From JAPOUP01 sp026708635 (GTDB taxonomy: Bacteria > Pseudomonadota > Alphaproteobacteria > Rhodobacterales > Rhodobacteraceae): a stretch of DNA of 64,000 nucleotides. Of this stretch, positions 54,740-63,179 are shown in pieces (positions within the stretch are counted from its first letter, which is position 1; each line of letters begins with the position of its first letter). The stretch lies in NCBI GenBank assembly GCA_965200115.1, contig OZ241336.1:2480001-2544000 (forward strand). The letters run 5' to 3'. Made by a program: the position numbers and the translations under genes. The notes below the pieces were generated by a model, which did no database searches, was not told the DNA's origin, and saw nothing but the letters and a program-made list of their open reading frames with translations.

Positions 54740-55100
54740 GGCGGCGGACTGGACATCGTGATGTCCGTCAGCGATCCCCGGAAAGAGGTGCGGGAGGCGA
54801 TCGCCGGCACCGCCACGCGGCCGTTCCGTGAGGCCCTGGCCGACGGCGGGGTGGAGGATACCCGTACCCTGGAGGAGATCGGGGATGCCCGCCGCGCCGT
54901 GGGCGACGCGTACGCCGGCGCCGGTTTCGGAGAGGTCCCTGCCCCGCCGCGGGGACGGCGGGGTACTCCCCGTCGCGGAGATCCCCGTGGACCGCGGCGA
55001 CCTCGGTGCCGTCCCGGAGGAGAGCGTCGGGAACGCGGTGGCGGCGTACCCGGAAAGGATCCGGAACCGGGCCACCGTCCCCGCCGGGTGCGGCGAGGCT
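54740..55100 (+). pseudogene. Fragment of unrecognised island protein
   Basis: Frames read GLDIVMSVSDPRKEVREAIA, GVEDTRTLEEIGDARRAVGD, AYAGAGFGEV and, after a frameshift, GDGGVLPVAEIPVDRGD and ESVGNAVAAYPERIRNRATV. It is the longest copy of the family also seen near 34600, 50700 and 51050. Content is acidic and helical with no catalytic motif that I can name. Confidence 0.45.
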
Positions 55101-55149
55101 CGCGCTCCGACGCCGCCACGATGGCATGCCGTACCATTCTCAGCGAAAC

Positions 55150-55910
55150 CCTTGCCAGCGTGGCCATGTCCGGAACCAGTACCCCGCGCGGCCGCCACGC
55201 GCCCCGTCCATGTTCGCGTCGGGTTCGTCCGGAACCAGCGGGTTGGCGCGCCGGTCACCGGGCAGCGGGGCATCATGAGGAGCATCGAGAACCGCCGGGA
55301 TTCCGCTCCCCGCAGGCAGCGGATGTCGATCTCCACGCCGTACCGTTCGGACGGGACCGGCGGGCCACGGGATGTGTGGACCGCACCCTGAACCGTACCG
55401 GTTCCCCCACCGTCGACATGCGCGGGTCCCCGGCTCCATAGACATGTACCGGGCGGTCGGCCTCCGGGGTGAGCCGTACCATGGTTCCCCGTTCCCCGTT
55501 CCTCGCCCGGACAATCCCATGCCCGGCGGCATGGCCTCCTCCACCATGACGCGGCGGCATTCCAGAAGTACGGCGCTGTCCCGCTCCCCGCTGTCCAGGC
55601 CGCCTTGTCGGCCCCGTCCACGGCGAACGTCAGGTTGGGGCGTACGTCCCTGCGGTTCCGGGCATCCCTTTCGCCATCCGGCCGCCGGTCACCGCCGGTC
55701 CCGTACCGTGGATCAGGTCGGGAACGGCCGACACCGGCGGGAACTTGCCCAGGCCGCTCCAGCCCGACAGCGGCCCCGTCGAACGGTACGCGGTTCCGCG
55801 GGCGCGGCCCCCGAAAGGTGATCATCGTACCTTTGACGGGGAGTGCGGGACGGGCCTGCCGCCGACCTTGCGCGCGCACTCCCGCGCCGCCACGTCTCCC
55901 GCCGACTGGC
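55150..55910 (-). pseudogene. Mini Rad50/SbcC-like ATPase lacking its coiled coil
   Basis: On the minus strand the order is: ECARKVGGRPVPHSPS and TFRGPRPRNRVPFDGAAVG (N-terminus), a degenerate P-loop region (in one frame LGKFPPVSAVPDLIHGTGPA), RRDVRPNLTFAVDGADK, then YGVEIDIRCLRGAESRRFSM (signature) and ANPLVPDEPDANMDG (Walker B), with frameshifts between. All within 760 bp, so the long coiled-coil arm of such ATPases has been deleted. Non-functional as read. Confidence 0.5.
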
Positions 55911-56036
55911 ATGAAAACGCGTTCCATGTCCATGAGTGGCCGGGAGCGGAAAATCATTGCCGCCGGCAAGGCCCGTCGATCACCGTATTCCGCCGCTGGA
56001 GGATCCTCGCAAAAAGAGGTCGCCGTGGAGTACGGC

Positions 56037-56208
56037 GGGACGGACATGGGCGCGGAGGGCAGCGTCAGCGTACCCGGCGGATCGCCGCCGGCAAGCCCCG
56101 GGGCTGACGGAGGCGATCGGGGCGGAATGGACGTCGTGGCGTCCGTGAACCGCCGCCGAAAGGATGTCTGCCGGGAATTCACCAACGTCATGCGGTCCGC
56201 GTCCGTGC
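56037..56208 (+). repeat. Direct repeat of 50951-51122
   Basis: About 170 bp, nearly exact, in the same orientation as the copy 5.1 kb upstream. The only clear differences are near GGAGGTACTGCCGGG versus GGATGTCTGCCGGG and at the right end. One frame encodes the RKEV segment of the unrecognised island protein. Confidence 0.8.
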
Positions 56209-56228
56209 CGTTCCCGCGGTGCCCTGAA

Positions 56229-56404
56229 GGGGAGGAGTTCAGGGGAACGGGGCCTCACGGCGACGATCGGGATGACGGAGGTACGGAATTCGGTAGTGTG
56301 CGTTCATAGCGATGGCCGCGGGGTACGGGCCGGCCGCCACGATTCGTTTTCGCTGAAGCGGTATCCGACCGGAAGTCGGTGGCCTCAAGCCACCGAGCGG
56401 AAAG
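56229..56404 (+). repeat. Dispersed repeat, copy B (possible IS200/IS605 right end)
   Basis: The counterpart of 34283-34461, on the opposite strand. It shares GAGTTCAGGGGAACGGGGCC, GGAATTCGGTAGTGTGCGT and GCCACGATTCGTTTTCGCTG, and ends in two hairpins (CCGACCGGAAGTCGG, GGCCTCAAGCC). It follows the RKEV fragment as copy A does. Confidence 0.5.
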
Positions 56405-56577
56405 CGAAACTGGATGAGGTACGGAACCGCGTGACGGAACCGGCCGCCCTGGCCGTCGTCGAACCGGAAAGCCACGGACTGTCAGTCGTCCCGGCCGATG
56501 ATGACAGGGTCCGGGCCCGTCCTGTCGCGCTGGACGGATCGGTATCGTCGGCCTGACCGGAGACGGTACGGAAGACC

Positions 56578-57010
56578 CTAACCGCAGTTTTCCGGCAGCC
56601 TCCCGCCGGGGTTCGCCCCGCCGCTGTCCACGCGGAGGCCGTACGCGAATCCGCCGTCCCTCCCCATGGGCGCGGTCCCGTACCTGTCGGGCTGGATGGA
56701 GTGCGGGGTGACGATGGTCCCGTTGCGGCGGACGGCCACGCCGTCGCTGGCAGGGGAACGCCGAGGAACGCCCTGCGGGATCCCGCCGGAATCACCGCGC
56801 CCCTGGCGTCAGGGGTATGGACGGCCCCGTAGCCGCTTCGGCCGGTCGCCGCGTCAACCCACGATACCCCGAGTACCACGTCCTCCCCGGCGACCCGTCC
56901 CCGCCGCGCGATCTCGGCGTGGAAGCCGAACTGGCCCGGCGTACCTTCCGCACCGTGGACTCCCCCAAAAACGTACCGGGCATTCCCGCGGATAGTGGCG
57001 GCGGGCCCAT
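56578..57010 (-). pseudogene. Frameshifted Calx-beta-like paralogue
   Basis: Minus frames read GFHAEIARRGRVAGEDVVLG, VSWVDAATGRSGYGAV, GAVIPAGSRRAFLGVPLP and, after a frameshift near 56760, SIQPDRYGTAPMGRDGGFAY to GANPGGRLPENCG and stop. These align with EIARTAGPRSAAKTDLEIG, GIDWTTATGLTGYGANVR, IIPAGQFSTNAFLVQIP and SLTPDRYKIAPL...DDGANPDNKPC in the phase-variable gene. The signal peptide is not recognisable. Confidence 0.65.
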
Positions 57011-57255
57011 GATGAAGACGGGGATTCACGACGCCCGCGGGGAGAACGGGGCGTGGGCCATGCTCATGCTGGTGATGTGCTTGCAAAATCTGACGCCATT
57101 TGACCAAGAATCTGATCACACCTGACCAAGGATCCGGCCTCACCTGACGGCGCCTTGCGCACCGTGGCCGGCGACGGCATCCACGCGGACATCGACCTCG
57201 CGGTCTCTTCCGGCGCCGCCTCATCGATCCAGGAATCGAATGGGGAGGCACGGGC

Positions 57256-58856
57256 ATGAAGAGGACCGACATGATCGACATAAAGGACATACTGCGCCAG
57301 CGCCACGGACCTGGCCTGACGCGGGACGACATAGCCGCCGCGGCGGGCGCGGGCGCGGGCACGGTATCGAACGCGCTTCGACGGGCGAAGGCGGCGGGAC
57401 TGTCCCGCTGGCCGCTTCCGGACGGTCTCGACGACGGGGCGCTCCGGGAGCGGCCCTGCCCGCAGCCGACCGAACGCGACATCGGCCACGTCCAGCCCGA
57501 CTGGGCGGCGACCGGCGGGGAGTACAGGGCGCCGCCCGGCCGGCGCCGCGCCCGGCTGACCCAGCGCCAGCTCCGGCCCGGGTACCGCGACGGGGTCCTG
57601 GCGGAGGGCGGCAGGGCGTACGGCCGCAGCCAGTTCCGCGCGCTGCCCGGGGAGCGTCTGGAGAGCCGCCGCGAGGCGACGCGGACGCGCTTCGACTACG
57701 CGCCGGGGCGGTTCGGCATGTCGGACTTCTCCGGCAAGACGCTGTCCGTGCGCACGGCCACCGGCGAGGCCGACGTGGAGATCTTCGTCGCGGTCCCGCC
57801 GCATTCGAACCTGATCCACGCCGAGGCCGTGCCGGACCGGAAGACCTGCCACTGGGTGATGGCGCACCGGCGGGCGCCGGGGCGGTTCGGCGGGTCGCCC
57901 AGATGCTGGATCGTGGACAACCTCAGGTCCGGGGTCGCCAGGCCGGACCGCGAGGATCCCCGGCCCGACCCGAGCTTCCGGGAGTTCGCCGGGCACTACG
58001 GCCTGGCAATCCTCCCCGCGCGGAAATATCGCCCGAAACACAGGGCCGCGGCGGAGGCGGCGGTGAAAGCCGTCCAGAGCCGCGTCCCGCCGCCGCCGCG
58101 CAGGGAGACGTTCTTCTCCCTGGGGGAGATGAACGCCGCCATCGGCCGCGGGATCGACAGGCTCAACGACGCGGCCCCGACGGCGAAGGGACCGAGCCGC
58201 CGCGCGGCGTCCGGGGCCGCCGGGCGCGCGGCCCTGCCGCCGCCGCCGGCGGATCCGTGGGACTGGGGGGAGTGGCTGGTCCGCAAGGTGGCGCTGAACG
58301 GTCACGTGGCGTACGGGCGGAACCACTACTCGGTGCCCGAGGGCAACGTCGGGCGGGAGGTCGAGGCGCGCGTCGGCGAGCGCATGCCCGGGGTGTTCCT
58401 CGGGACGGGCGGCGAACGCATCGCCGTCCATCGCCTCAGGACCGGGCGCCACCGGTACGCGACGGATCCGGCCCACATGCCCGACCGTCCGGGGCGGTGC
58501 GCGACATCCGCAGGCCGGACCACCGCGGCATCCCGCTCGCCCGCGCGCGGCGCATCGGGGAGAACGCGCTGGCCCGGGCGGAGCGCTGCATGGCCTCCCG
58601 GGACTTCCCCGAGCGGGCCTACGCCGCCGTGCGGGGCACGGTCCGCCTCGCCGAGACCCACGGCGGCGGCCGCGTCGACGCGGCGCGCGCCGAGGCGCTG
58701 GACGCCGACCGCCTCGCCTCCGGCTACCTGCGCGACCGTCTCGGGAACGGCGGTCCGGCGGCCCCGCGCCGCGACGGCGCCGGCGAGACCATCCCCGCCC
58801 ACGCCAACGTCCGCGGGGGATCCCACTACTCGAAGAACCGGGGAGAGAGACCATGA
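57256..58856 (+). pseudogene. istA: IS21 transposase IstA, one frameshift
   Basis: The frame from 57256 has the N-terminal HTH (GLTRDDIAAAAGAGAGTVSN), the integrase core (GMSDFSGKTLSVRTATGEAD, CWIVDNLRSGVARPD, ILPARKYRPKHRAAAEAAVK) and RNHYSVPEGNVGREVEARVG. Near 58490 the family sequence moves to another frame (VRDIRRPDHRGIPLARARRI and onward to 58856). So the catalytic part is intact but the C-terminus is out of frame. It overlaps the istB start by 4 bp. Confidence 0.85.
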
Positions 58857-59184
58857 CGCTACGCGAACCCAACATCGAGCGCCTGCCGCGGCCCGGCCTG
58901 TCCGGCATGATCGAGGCGCTGGAGGAGCGGCGCGGCATCGCCGGCGGCACGCTGACCCGGCTCGCCGCCGGCGACTGGATCCGGCAGGGAATCAACCTGA
59001 TCGTTGAGGGGCCGACCGGCTCGGGGAAAACGTTCCTGGCCTGCGCGCTGGCGCACCGGGCCTGCTACCAGAAGATGTCCGCGCCCTGCCGCCGCGTCCT
59101 GCCGGGGACCGGCGGGCGGCGCTACGGACGCAGGTCCATCGTGATCGCCAGCCAGATACCCGTGGACCGTTGGCCCGCGCTGAT
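58853..59184 (+). pseudogene. istB: IS21 helper ATPase IstB, 5' part with internal deletion
   Basis: The frame reads NIERLPRPGLSGMIEALEER and INLIVEGPTGSGKTFLACAL, the Walker A motif of IstB. After RACYQKM about 60 residues including Walker B are missing and it rejoins at RRYGRRSIVIASQIPVDRWP. The rest is cut off by the inserted recombinase element at 59185; the 3' end lies at 62444-62569. Confidence 0.85.
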
Positions 59185-59234
59185 GGAGTACCGATCAGAC
59201 TACGCCGTCTCGCCGATCTGAACGGCAACGGTTC

Positions 59235-59501
59235 TTGGTCACGCATGCGTTCCATCCCCTGAGGGGGCGGAGGTACACGGTCTTCGCCATGATCTCTCAA
59301 GGCTCGGACGACGCGCGTGTGATGTTCCGCGACGAGTTGGATTACCTGCGCCACATGCCGGCGCGCTGGACGGATTGTGCGGATCCCGACGCATTCCTGG
59401 CGATATCGGAGGGACGCAGCGCCTTCAGGGTCGCGGACCTTCTGGCGTTGGGCGATCTTCTGTCGGCTCTGGAGACGGCTGGTGAGGTGTTGGATGTGTA
59501 A
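59235..59501 (+). CDS. DUF5372-like protein of recombinase element
   Basis: An 88-residue protein, VTHAFHPLRGRRYTVF at the start and LRHMPARWTDCADPDAFLAI with GRSAFRVADLLALGDLL at the end. I recognise this as the small family that accompanies large serine recombinases in IS-like cassettes of many proteobacteria. Biochemical role unknown. The start could be GTG 59232 region; ATG not obvious for a strong site. Confidence 0.75.
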   Translation: MVTHAFHPLRGRRYTVFAMISQGSDDARVMFRDELDYLRHMPARWTDCADPDAFLAISEGRSAFRVADLLALGDLLSALETAGEVLDV

Positions 59502-59676
59502 ACGAGATTATGTCGAAAGTGTAAACGTGATTTTGCGCATGACCGCTCTTCCAGAGGATGATATGGTGCGAGTAATGCAAGTTACGGCCTATTTGAGTGC
59601 AAATTCAGGCAAGGTCTCTACTCGACAACACGATCAAAGGAATATATATAGAATTACGAATGAAGGAGCCGACGGC

Positions 59677-60141
59677 ATGAGCGACGATGGAAAGACGGGA
59701 GCTTTGCGGCGTCATGGATGCCTGAACCGGAACCCCGAGCGTGCGCGCGATCGGCGCTTCGTCGGGGAAGAGTTCTTCGATCCGCGGGACATGCTGCAGG
59801 TCAAATACGAGATGGTGCGTGCCGTGCGCGCCGAGCAGCTGCCCATTGCACATGGCGCCATCCGCTTCGGGCTCTCGCGCCCAGCCTGCTACAAGGCGAT
59901 CAAGGCGTTCGATGAGGATGGACTTCCTGGTCTGCTTCCCGAGCGGCCGGGACCGCGCGGTCCGCACAAGCTCACCCCCGACGTTGTCGCCTTCCTGAGC
60001 GACGCATCGGCACTGGATCCATCGCTCGGCATGGACGAACTCGTGCGCATGGCGCGCGAGCAATTCGGCGTGGAGCTTCACCGACGCAGCGTCCAGCGCG
60101 CCCTGGTCTCCAAAAAAAACGCTCCGCGGCACCGACCATGA
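59677..60141 (+). CDS. Helix-turn-helix protein of recombinase element
   Basis: A 154-residue DNA-binding protein. AAGGAG lies 8 bp before ATG 59677. The region HGAIRFGLSRPACYKAIKAF and DEDGLPGLLPERPGPRGPHK is the helix-turn-helix with the linker typical of the first domain of IS630-like transposases, followed by a second winged domain (MDELVRMAREQFGVELHRRS). It has no DDE core, so it is a regulator or targeting partner of the recombinase. It overlaps the next gene by 4 bp. Confidence 0.8.
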   Translation: MSDDGKTGALRRHGCLNRNPERARDRRFVGEEFFDPRDMLQVKYEMVRAVRAEQLPIAHGAIRFGLSRPACYKAIKAFDEDGLPGLLPERPGPRGPHKLTPDVVAFLSDASALDPSLGMDELVRMAREQFGVELHRRSVQRALVSKKNAPRHRP

Positions 60142-60389
60142 ACGGTTCGGACCTCCAGAAGCGGTACGAAGAGCTCCGTCTCGGTGGGCTGCGCGGTTCG
60201 CGCGATGCCCTCGCGGTGCTCATGCGAAGCGGCGTCGCGGCATGGATGAAGTTGCCGAGCATACGCGGGAGCGACACGGCCCATCGGGACCGTGCTCAAA
60301 TCAGGCAGTCGGCGCCGGCAGCCCCCCACGAGATCATTCAGGTTCTGACCGCGATGGTGATCGGATATCTGCAAGGAGCAAATCCATGA
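60138..60389 (+). CDS. Small protein of recombinase element
   Basis: An 83-residue protein without recognised domain (MNGSDLQKRYEELRLGGLRG start; EIIQVLTAMVIGYLQGANP end). It is sandwiched between the HTH and recombinase genes with ATGA overlaps on both sides, so it is translated with them. Its conservation of position in such cassettes suggests a required subunit. Confidence 0.75.
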   Translation: MNGSDLQKRYEELRLGGLRGSRDALAVLMRSGVAAWMKLPSIRGSDTAHRDRAQIRQSAPAAPHEIIQVLTAMVIGYLQGANP

Positions 60390-62428
60390 CCGGCAAGGTG
60401 GCCAAGAATCATCTCCAACGAACCGCCTATCTCTATGTCCGCCAATCCACACTGCGTCAGGTGATCGAAAACACCGAGAGCACGAGGCGCCAGTACGCTC
60501 TGCGCGATCGGGCTCTGGAACTCGGATGGCGCGAGGACCAGGTCGAGGTCATCGATTGCGACCTCGGCGAATCCGGCACCGCCGACCGGGAGGGGTTCCG
60601 CCATCTGATGGCCGAGGTCGGCCTCGGCCACGCCGGTATCGTGCTCGGCCTCGAAGTCTCGCGCCTTGCCCGCGACAACATCGACTGGCATCGACTGCTG
60701 GAGGTGTGCGCCACCACCAACACGCTCATCCTCGATGAAGACGGCCTCTACTCGCCCCAGGATCACAATGACCGGCTCCTGCTCGGCCTGAAAGGGGCCA
60801 TGTCGGCCGCCGAACCGCATGTTCTTCGGTCCCGCCTGCGCGGCGGCATCCTGAGCCAGGCGCAGCGCGGAGCTCCCAGACTTCCCCTGCCTGCGGGCCT
60901 CGTCTACGACTCCGACCGCAACGTCGTGCTGGATCCCGATGCCGAAGTGCGCAACGGCGTTCGACTGGCGTTCTCGACGTTCGAGCGCGCCGGTTCTTCC
61001 TGGGGCGTCGTCCGGCACTTCGAGGAACGCGGCCTGAGGTTCCCCTTGCGTGAGGGCCACGGATACAGCCCCGGCCCGGTTCAATGGCGGCCGTTGACCG
61101 CAACCCGCGTGCGTTCGATGCTTCGCAATCCGCGCTACGCGTGCGCCTTCGCGTATGGTCGAACGCGCCAGATCGGTTCGCCGAACGGTTCGCGCATCGA
61201 GAAGCTCGCTGCCGAGGACTGGACTGTGCTCATCCAGGACGTCCATCCGGGCTACATCCCGTGGGAGCAATACCAGCGGAACGTTCGGACCCTTGAGGGC
61301 AACGCCGGAACCTCTCTGAAGGGGGCGGCTCGGGAAGGAGCCGCCCTGCTCCAGGGCATTGCCCTGTGCGGTGTCTGCGGCCGCAACCTGATCATGCAGT
61401 ATCACGGGCACAAGCGCCGGGCCCATGTACGCTATGCATGCAATGGCGGAACCGGTCAGCATCGCACTCCACGCTGCCAGTCCATGTCCGCCCGTCACGT
61501 CGATCGGGCGATCGGCCAACTGCTTCTTGGCCTCGTCGCGCCTGTGACGCTGGAGGTCGCGCTGAGCGTCCAGGCGGAAATGCAGGCGCGCGATGACGAA
61601 GTTGCCGTTCTGCGCGAGCAGGCCGTGCAGCGCAGTCGCGAGGCCGCCGGGCTGGCCAAGCGCCGCTTCATGGAGGTCGATCCCGGAAACCGGCTCGTCG
61701 CCGACGTTCTCGAGAGCGAATGGAACCAATGTCTCAAAGCCCTGCGCGACGCGGAAGACGAGCGCGACCGCCTTCGCGACCAGGACAGGATCCTGCTCGA
61801 TGAGTCGATCCGGAAACGCGTTCTGCAGATCGCGACAGACTTCCCCCGGCTGTGGAACGACCCCGCGACACCGAACCGCGAGAAAAAGCGGATGATCCGC
61901 CTGCTCATCGAGGACGTCACGTTGACCCGCCACGGCGATCGCGCCCATGCCGGGGTGCGATTGCGTGGAGGCGCGGCCCGTGAACTGGATGTCTCCCTGC
62001 AGGCTGCCGGGCATCCGGCCAAGCTTCCCGCCGCGCTCGTCGCCGAAATCCGCGAGTTGCTGCACCACCACACAGACGCCCAGGTCGCCAACATCCTAAA
62101 TCAACGTGGACGAACGGGAAGCGGGGGCCAGCCGTTCAACACCAGCATGGTTGCACATGTGCGCTTCAGACGAGGTCTCGAAACCCAGCGTCAGATGCTG
62201 CGAGAGAAGGGGATGCTGACAACCGCGGAGATCGCCGAACAGCTATCGATCAGCCATGATCGTGTGCGAACTCTGGCGTCAAAGGGAATGATCCGGAAGC
62301 GCGGAGCCAGCCAGACACGCTTCCTCTACGAACCGCCAGGACAGGACGATGCAGTCTGGAAACTCGTCAACCAGGGTCGCCATGAACCCGGCTTGGCAAA
62401 CACCGTCCAGAACCCTATGGAGGCTTAG
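60386..62428 (+). CDS. Large serine recombinase
   Basis: A 680-residue recombinase. The catalytic domain has Ser in TAYLYVRQSTLRQV (near residue 16), the Arg motif LEVSRLARDNIDWHRLL, then the recombinase domain (VRSMLRNPRYACAFAYGRTR), a zinc ribbon (CGVCGRNLI...HVRYACNGG), a long coiled-coil stretch, and a C-terminal HTH (LTTAEIAEQLSISHDRVRTL). All key parts are intact. It likely moves the element it lies in, through 2-bp-staggered cuts. Confidence 0.93.
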   Translation: MTGKVAKNHLQRTAYLYVRQSTLRQVIENTESTRRQYALRDRALELGWREDQVEVIDCDLGESGTADREGFRHLMAEVGLGHAGIVLGLEVSRLARDNIDWHRLLEVCATTNTLILDEDGLYSPQDHNDRLLLGLKGAMSAAEPHVLRSRLRGGILSQAQRGAPRLPLPAGLVYDSDRNVVLDPDAEVRNGVRLAFSTFERAGSSWGVVRHFEERGLRFPLREGHGYSPGPVQWRPLTATRVRSMLRNPRYACAFAYGRTRQIGSPNGSRIEKLAAEDWTVLIQDVHPGYIPWEQYQRNVRTLEGNAGTSLKGAAREGAALLQGIALCGVCGRNLIMQYHGHKRRAHVRYACNGGTGQHRTPRCQSMSARHVDRAIGQLLLGLVAPVTLEVALSVQAEMQARDDEVAVLREQAVQRSREAAGLAKRRFMEVDPGNRLVADVLESEWNQCLKALRDAEDERDRLRDQDRILLDESIRKRVLQIATDFPRLWNDPATPNREKKRMIRLLIEDVTLTRHGDRAHAGVRLRGGAARELDVSLQAAGHPAKLPAALVAEIRELLHHHTDAQVANILNQRGRTGSGGQPFNTSMVAHVRFRRGLETQRQMLREKGMLTTAEIAEQLSISHDRVRTLASKGMIRKRGASQTRFLYEPPGQDDAVWKLVNQGRHEPGLANTVQNPMEA

Positions 62429-62443
62429 TATGATGCATTGTCC

Positions 62444-62569
62444 ATCGGGGAGCCGACGATCGCGGACGCGGTGATGGACCGCATCGTCCACAACGCCTAC
62501 CGCATCGAACTGACCGGCGAGTCCCGGCGCCGGCGGAACGCCCCGCCGCCGCTCGGCGGCGGGGCCTGA
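62444..62569 (+). pseudogene. istB: IstB, 3' part
   Basis: The frame IGEPTIADAVMDRIVHNAYR then IELTGESRRRRNAPPPLGGG and stop is the C-terminus of IstB, cut off from the rest by the 3.26-kb insertion. Confidence 0.85.
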
Positions 62570-63179
62570 GGGGGCGCCGGCAAGCCGGCGCGCTAGGGCG
62601 CCTCGCGGCGCCGGGGTCCCGGTCCCGACGCTCGGAACGCGCGGCGGCCCCGCAATATGGGGGCGGGCCGCCGCGTTCCGGCCTTGAACGCCTGGGACGG
62701 CTCGCTTACGCCCGCAGGGGGCTGGCCTCCGGCCAGCCCGCCGACATCAGGAGGGGAGAAACCGAACCCAGGCAACAGTTCCGGAAGAGACGGCGCGCTT
62801 CGCGCGGATCGCCGCCGTCAGGTGCGGCCGGATCCACCGGTCAAGTGTCGCCAGATTGTCGGTCAAGTGTGCCAGATTTTGCATGTGCTCGGCGTACGTG
62901 AACTGCCTGATATCCCTGCTGGGGTCAGACTCCGGACGATTTGGGTGTTTCTTCTGGGTAATAGGTGGGTAATTATATACACCAAATCCTGGCCATATGG
63001 ACCCGCTCACCACCCTTCGCGGCTACGGCCAGACCGGCCGGGACGGCCGGCGACGCCCGATCGCCGGCGAAAGCGGTTGGGGGACCGCGCGGTTCGGGCT
63101 GACCGAACGCGGGCAGGATGTGGGAACGGGTGTGGGAATGGAAGCGCGAAACCCGGAATTATGCATTGTAAATCAATAG
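62570..63179. other. IS21 right end and boundary of the island
   Basis: From 62570 to 62882 lies the IS21 right end with its repeat units (62835-62882) and a GC hairpin near 62575-62600. From 62889 to 63179 I see no gene; AT content rises near 62950-62990. The boundary with the truncated dehydrogenase gene is at about 63180. Confidence 0.55.

Larger units (their letters stand above)
59185..62443 (+). mobile_element. Serine-recombinase element of about 3.26 kb inserted in istB
   Basis: Removing this stretch rejoins istB in frame (W-P-A-L then I-G-E-P-T-I-A-D-A). Both junctions carry the dinucleotide AT, as expected if a serine recombinase cuts at a 2-bp core. It holds four genes on the plus strand: a DUF5372-like protein, an HTH protein, a small protein and a large recombinase, the last three overlapping by ATGA. 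Ends show no clear inverted repeats. Confidence 0.75.
57082..62882 (+). mobile_element. IS21-family element with 6-bp target duplication, split by a recombinase element
   Basis: The left end TGCAAAATCTGACGCCATTT and the right end (minus strand) TGCAAAATCTGGCACACTTG are inverted, each followed by further copies of a unit like AATCTG-N5-CACTTGACC, which is typical of IS21 ends. TGTGCT flanks both sides (57076-57081 and 62883-62888). Without the insertion at 59185-62443 the element is about 2.5 kb, normal for IS21. Both istA and istB are broken. Confidence 0.85.

Noticed and set aside
54104..56191. Very long open frame of 695 codons on the minus strand
   Set aside because: Its translation is a patchwork rich in Arg, Pro and Gly. 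It contains only short pieces of the ATPase family in frame, with the rest in other frames, and it covers fragments coded on both strands. GC-rich DNA lacks stops in one frame by chance.
34150..57080. Diversity-generating retroelement suggested by multiple similar segments
   Set aside because: No reverse transcriptase is present, and differences between the copies are not restricted to adenines. Duplication and decay explain the pattern.
57256..59007. IstA as a single intact 583-codon gene
   Set aside because: The family sequence switches frame near 58490 and continues to 58856; the open frame to 59007 is a run-on that overlaps istB.
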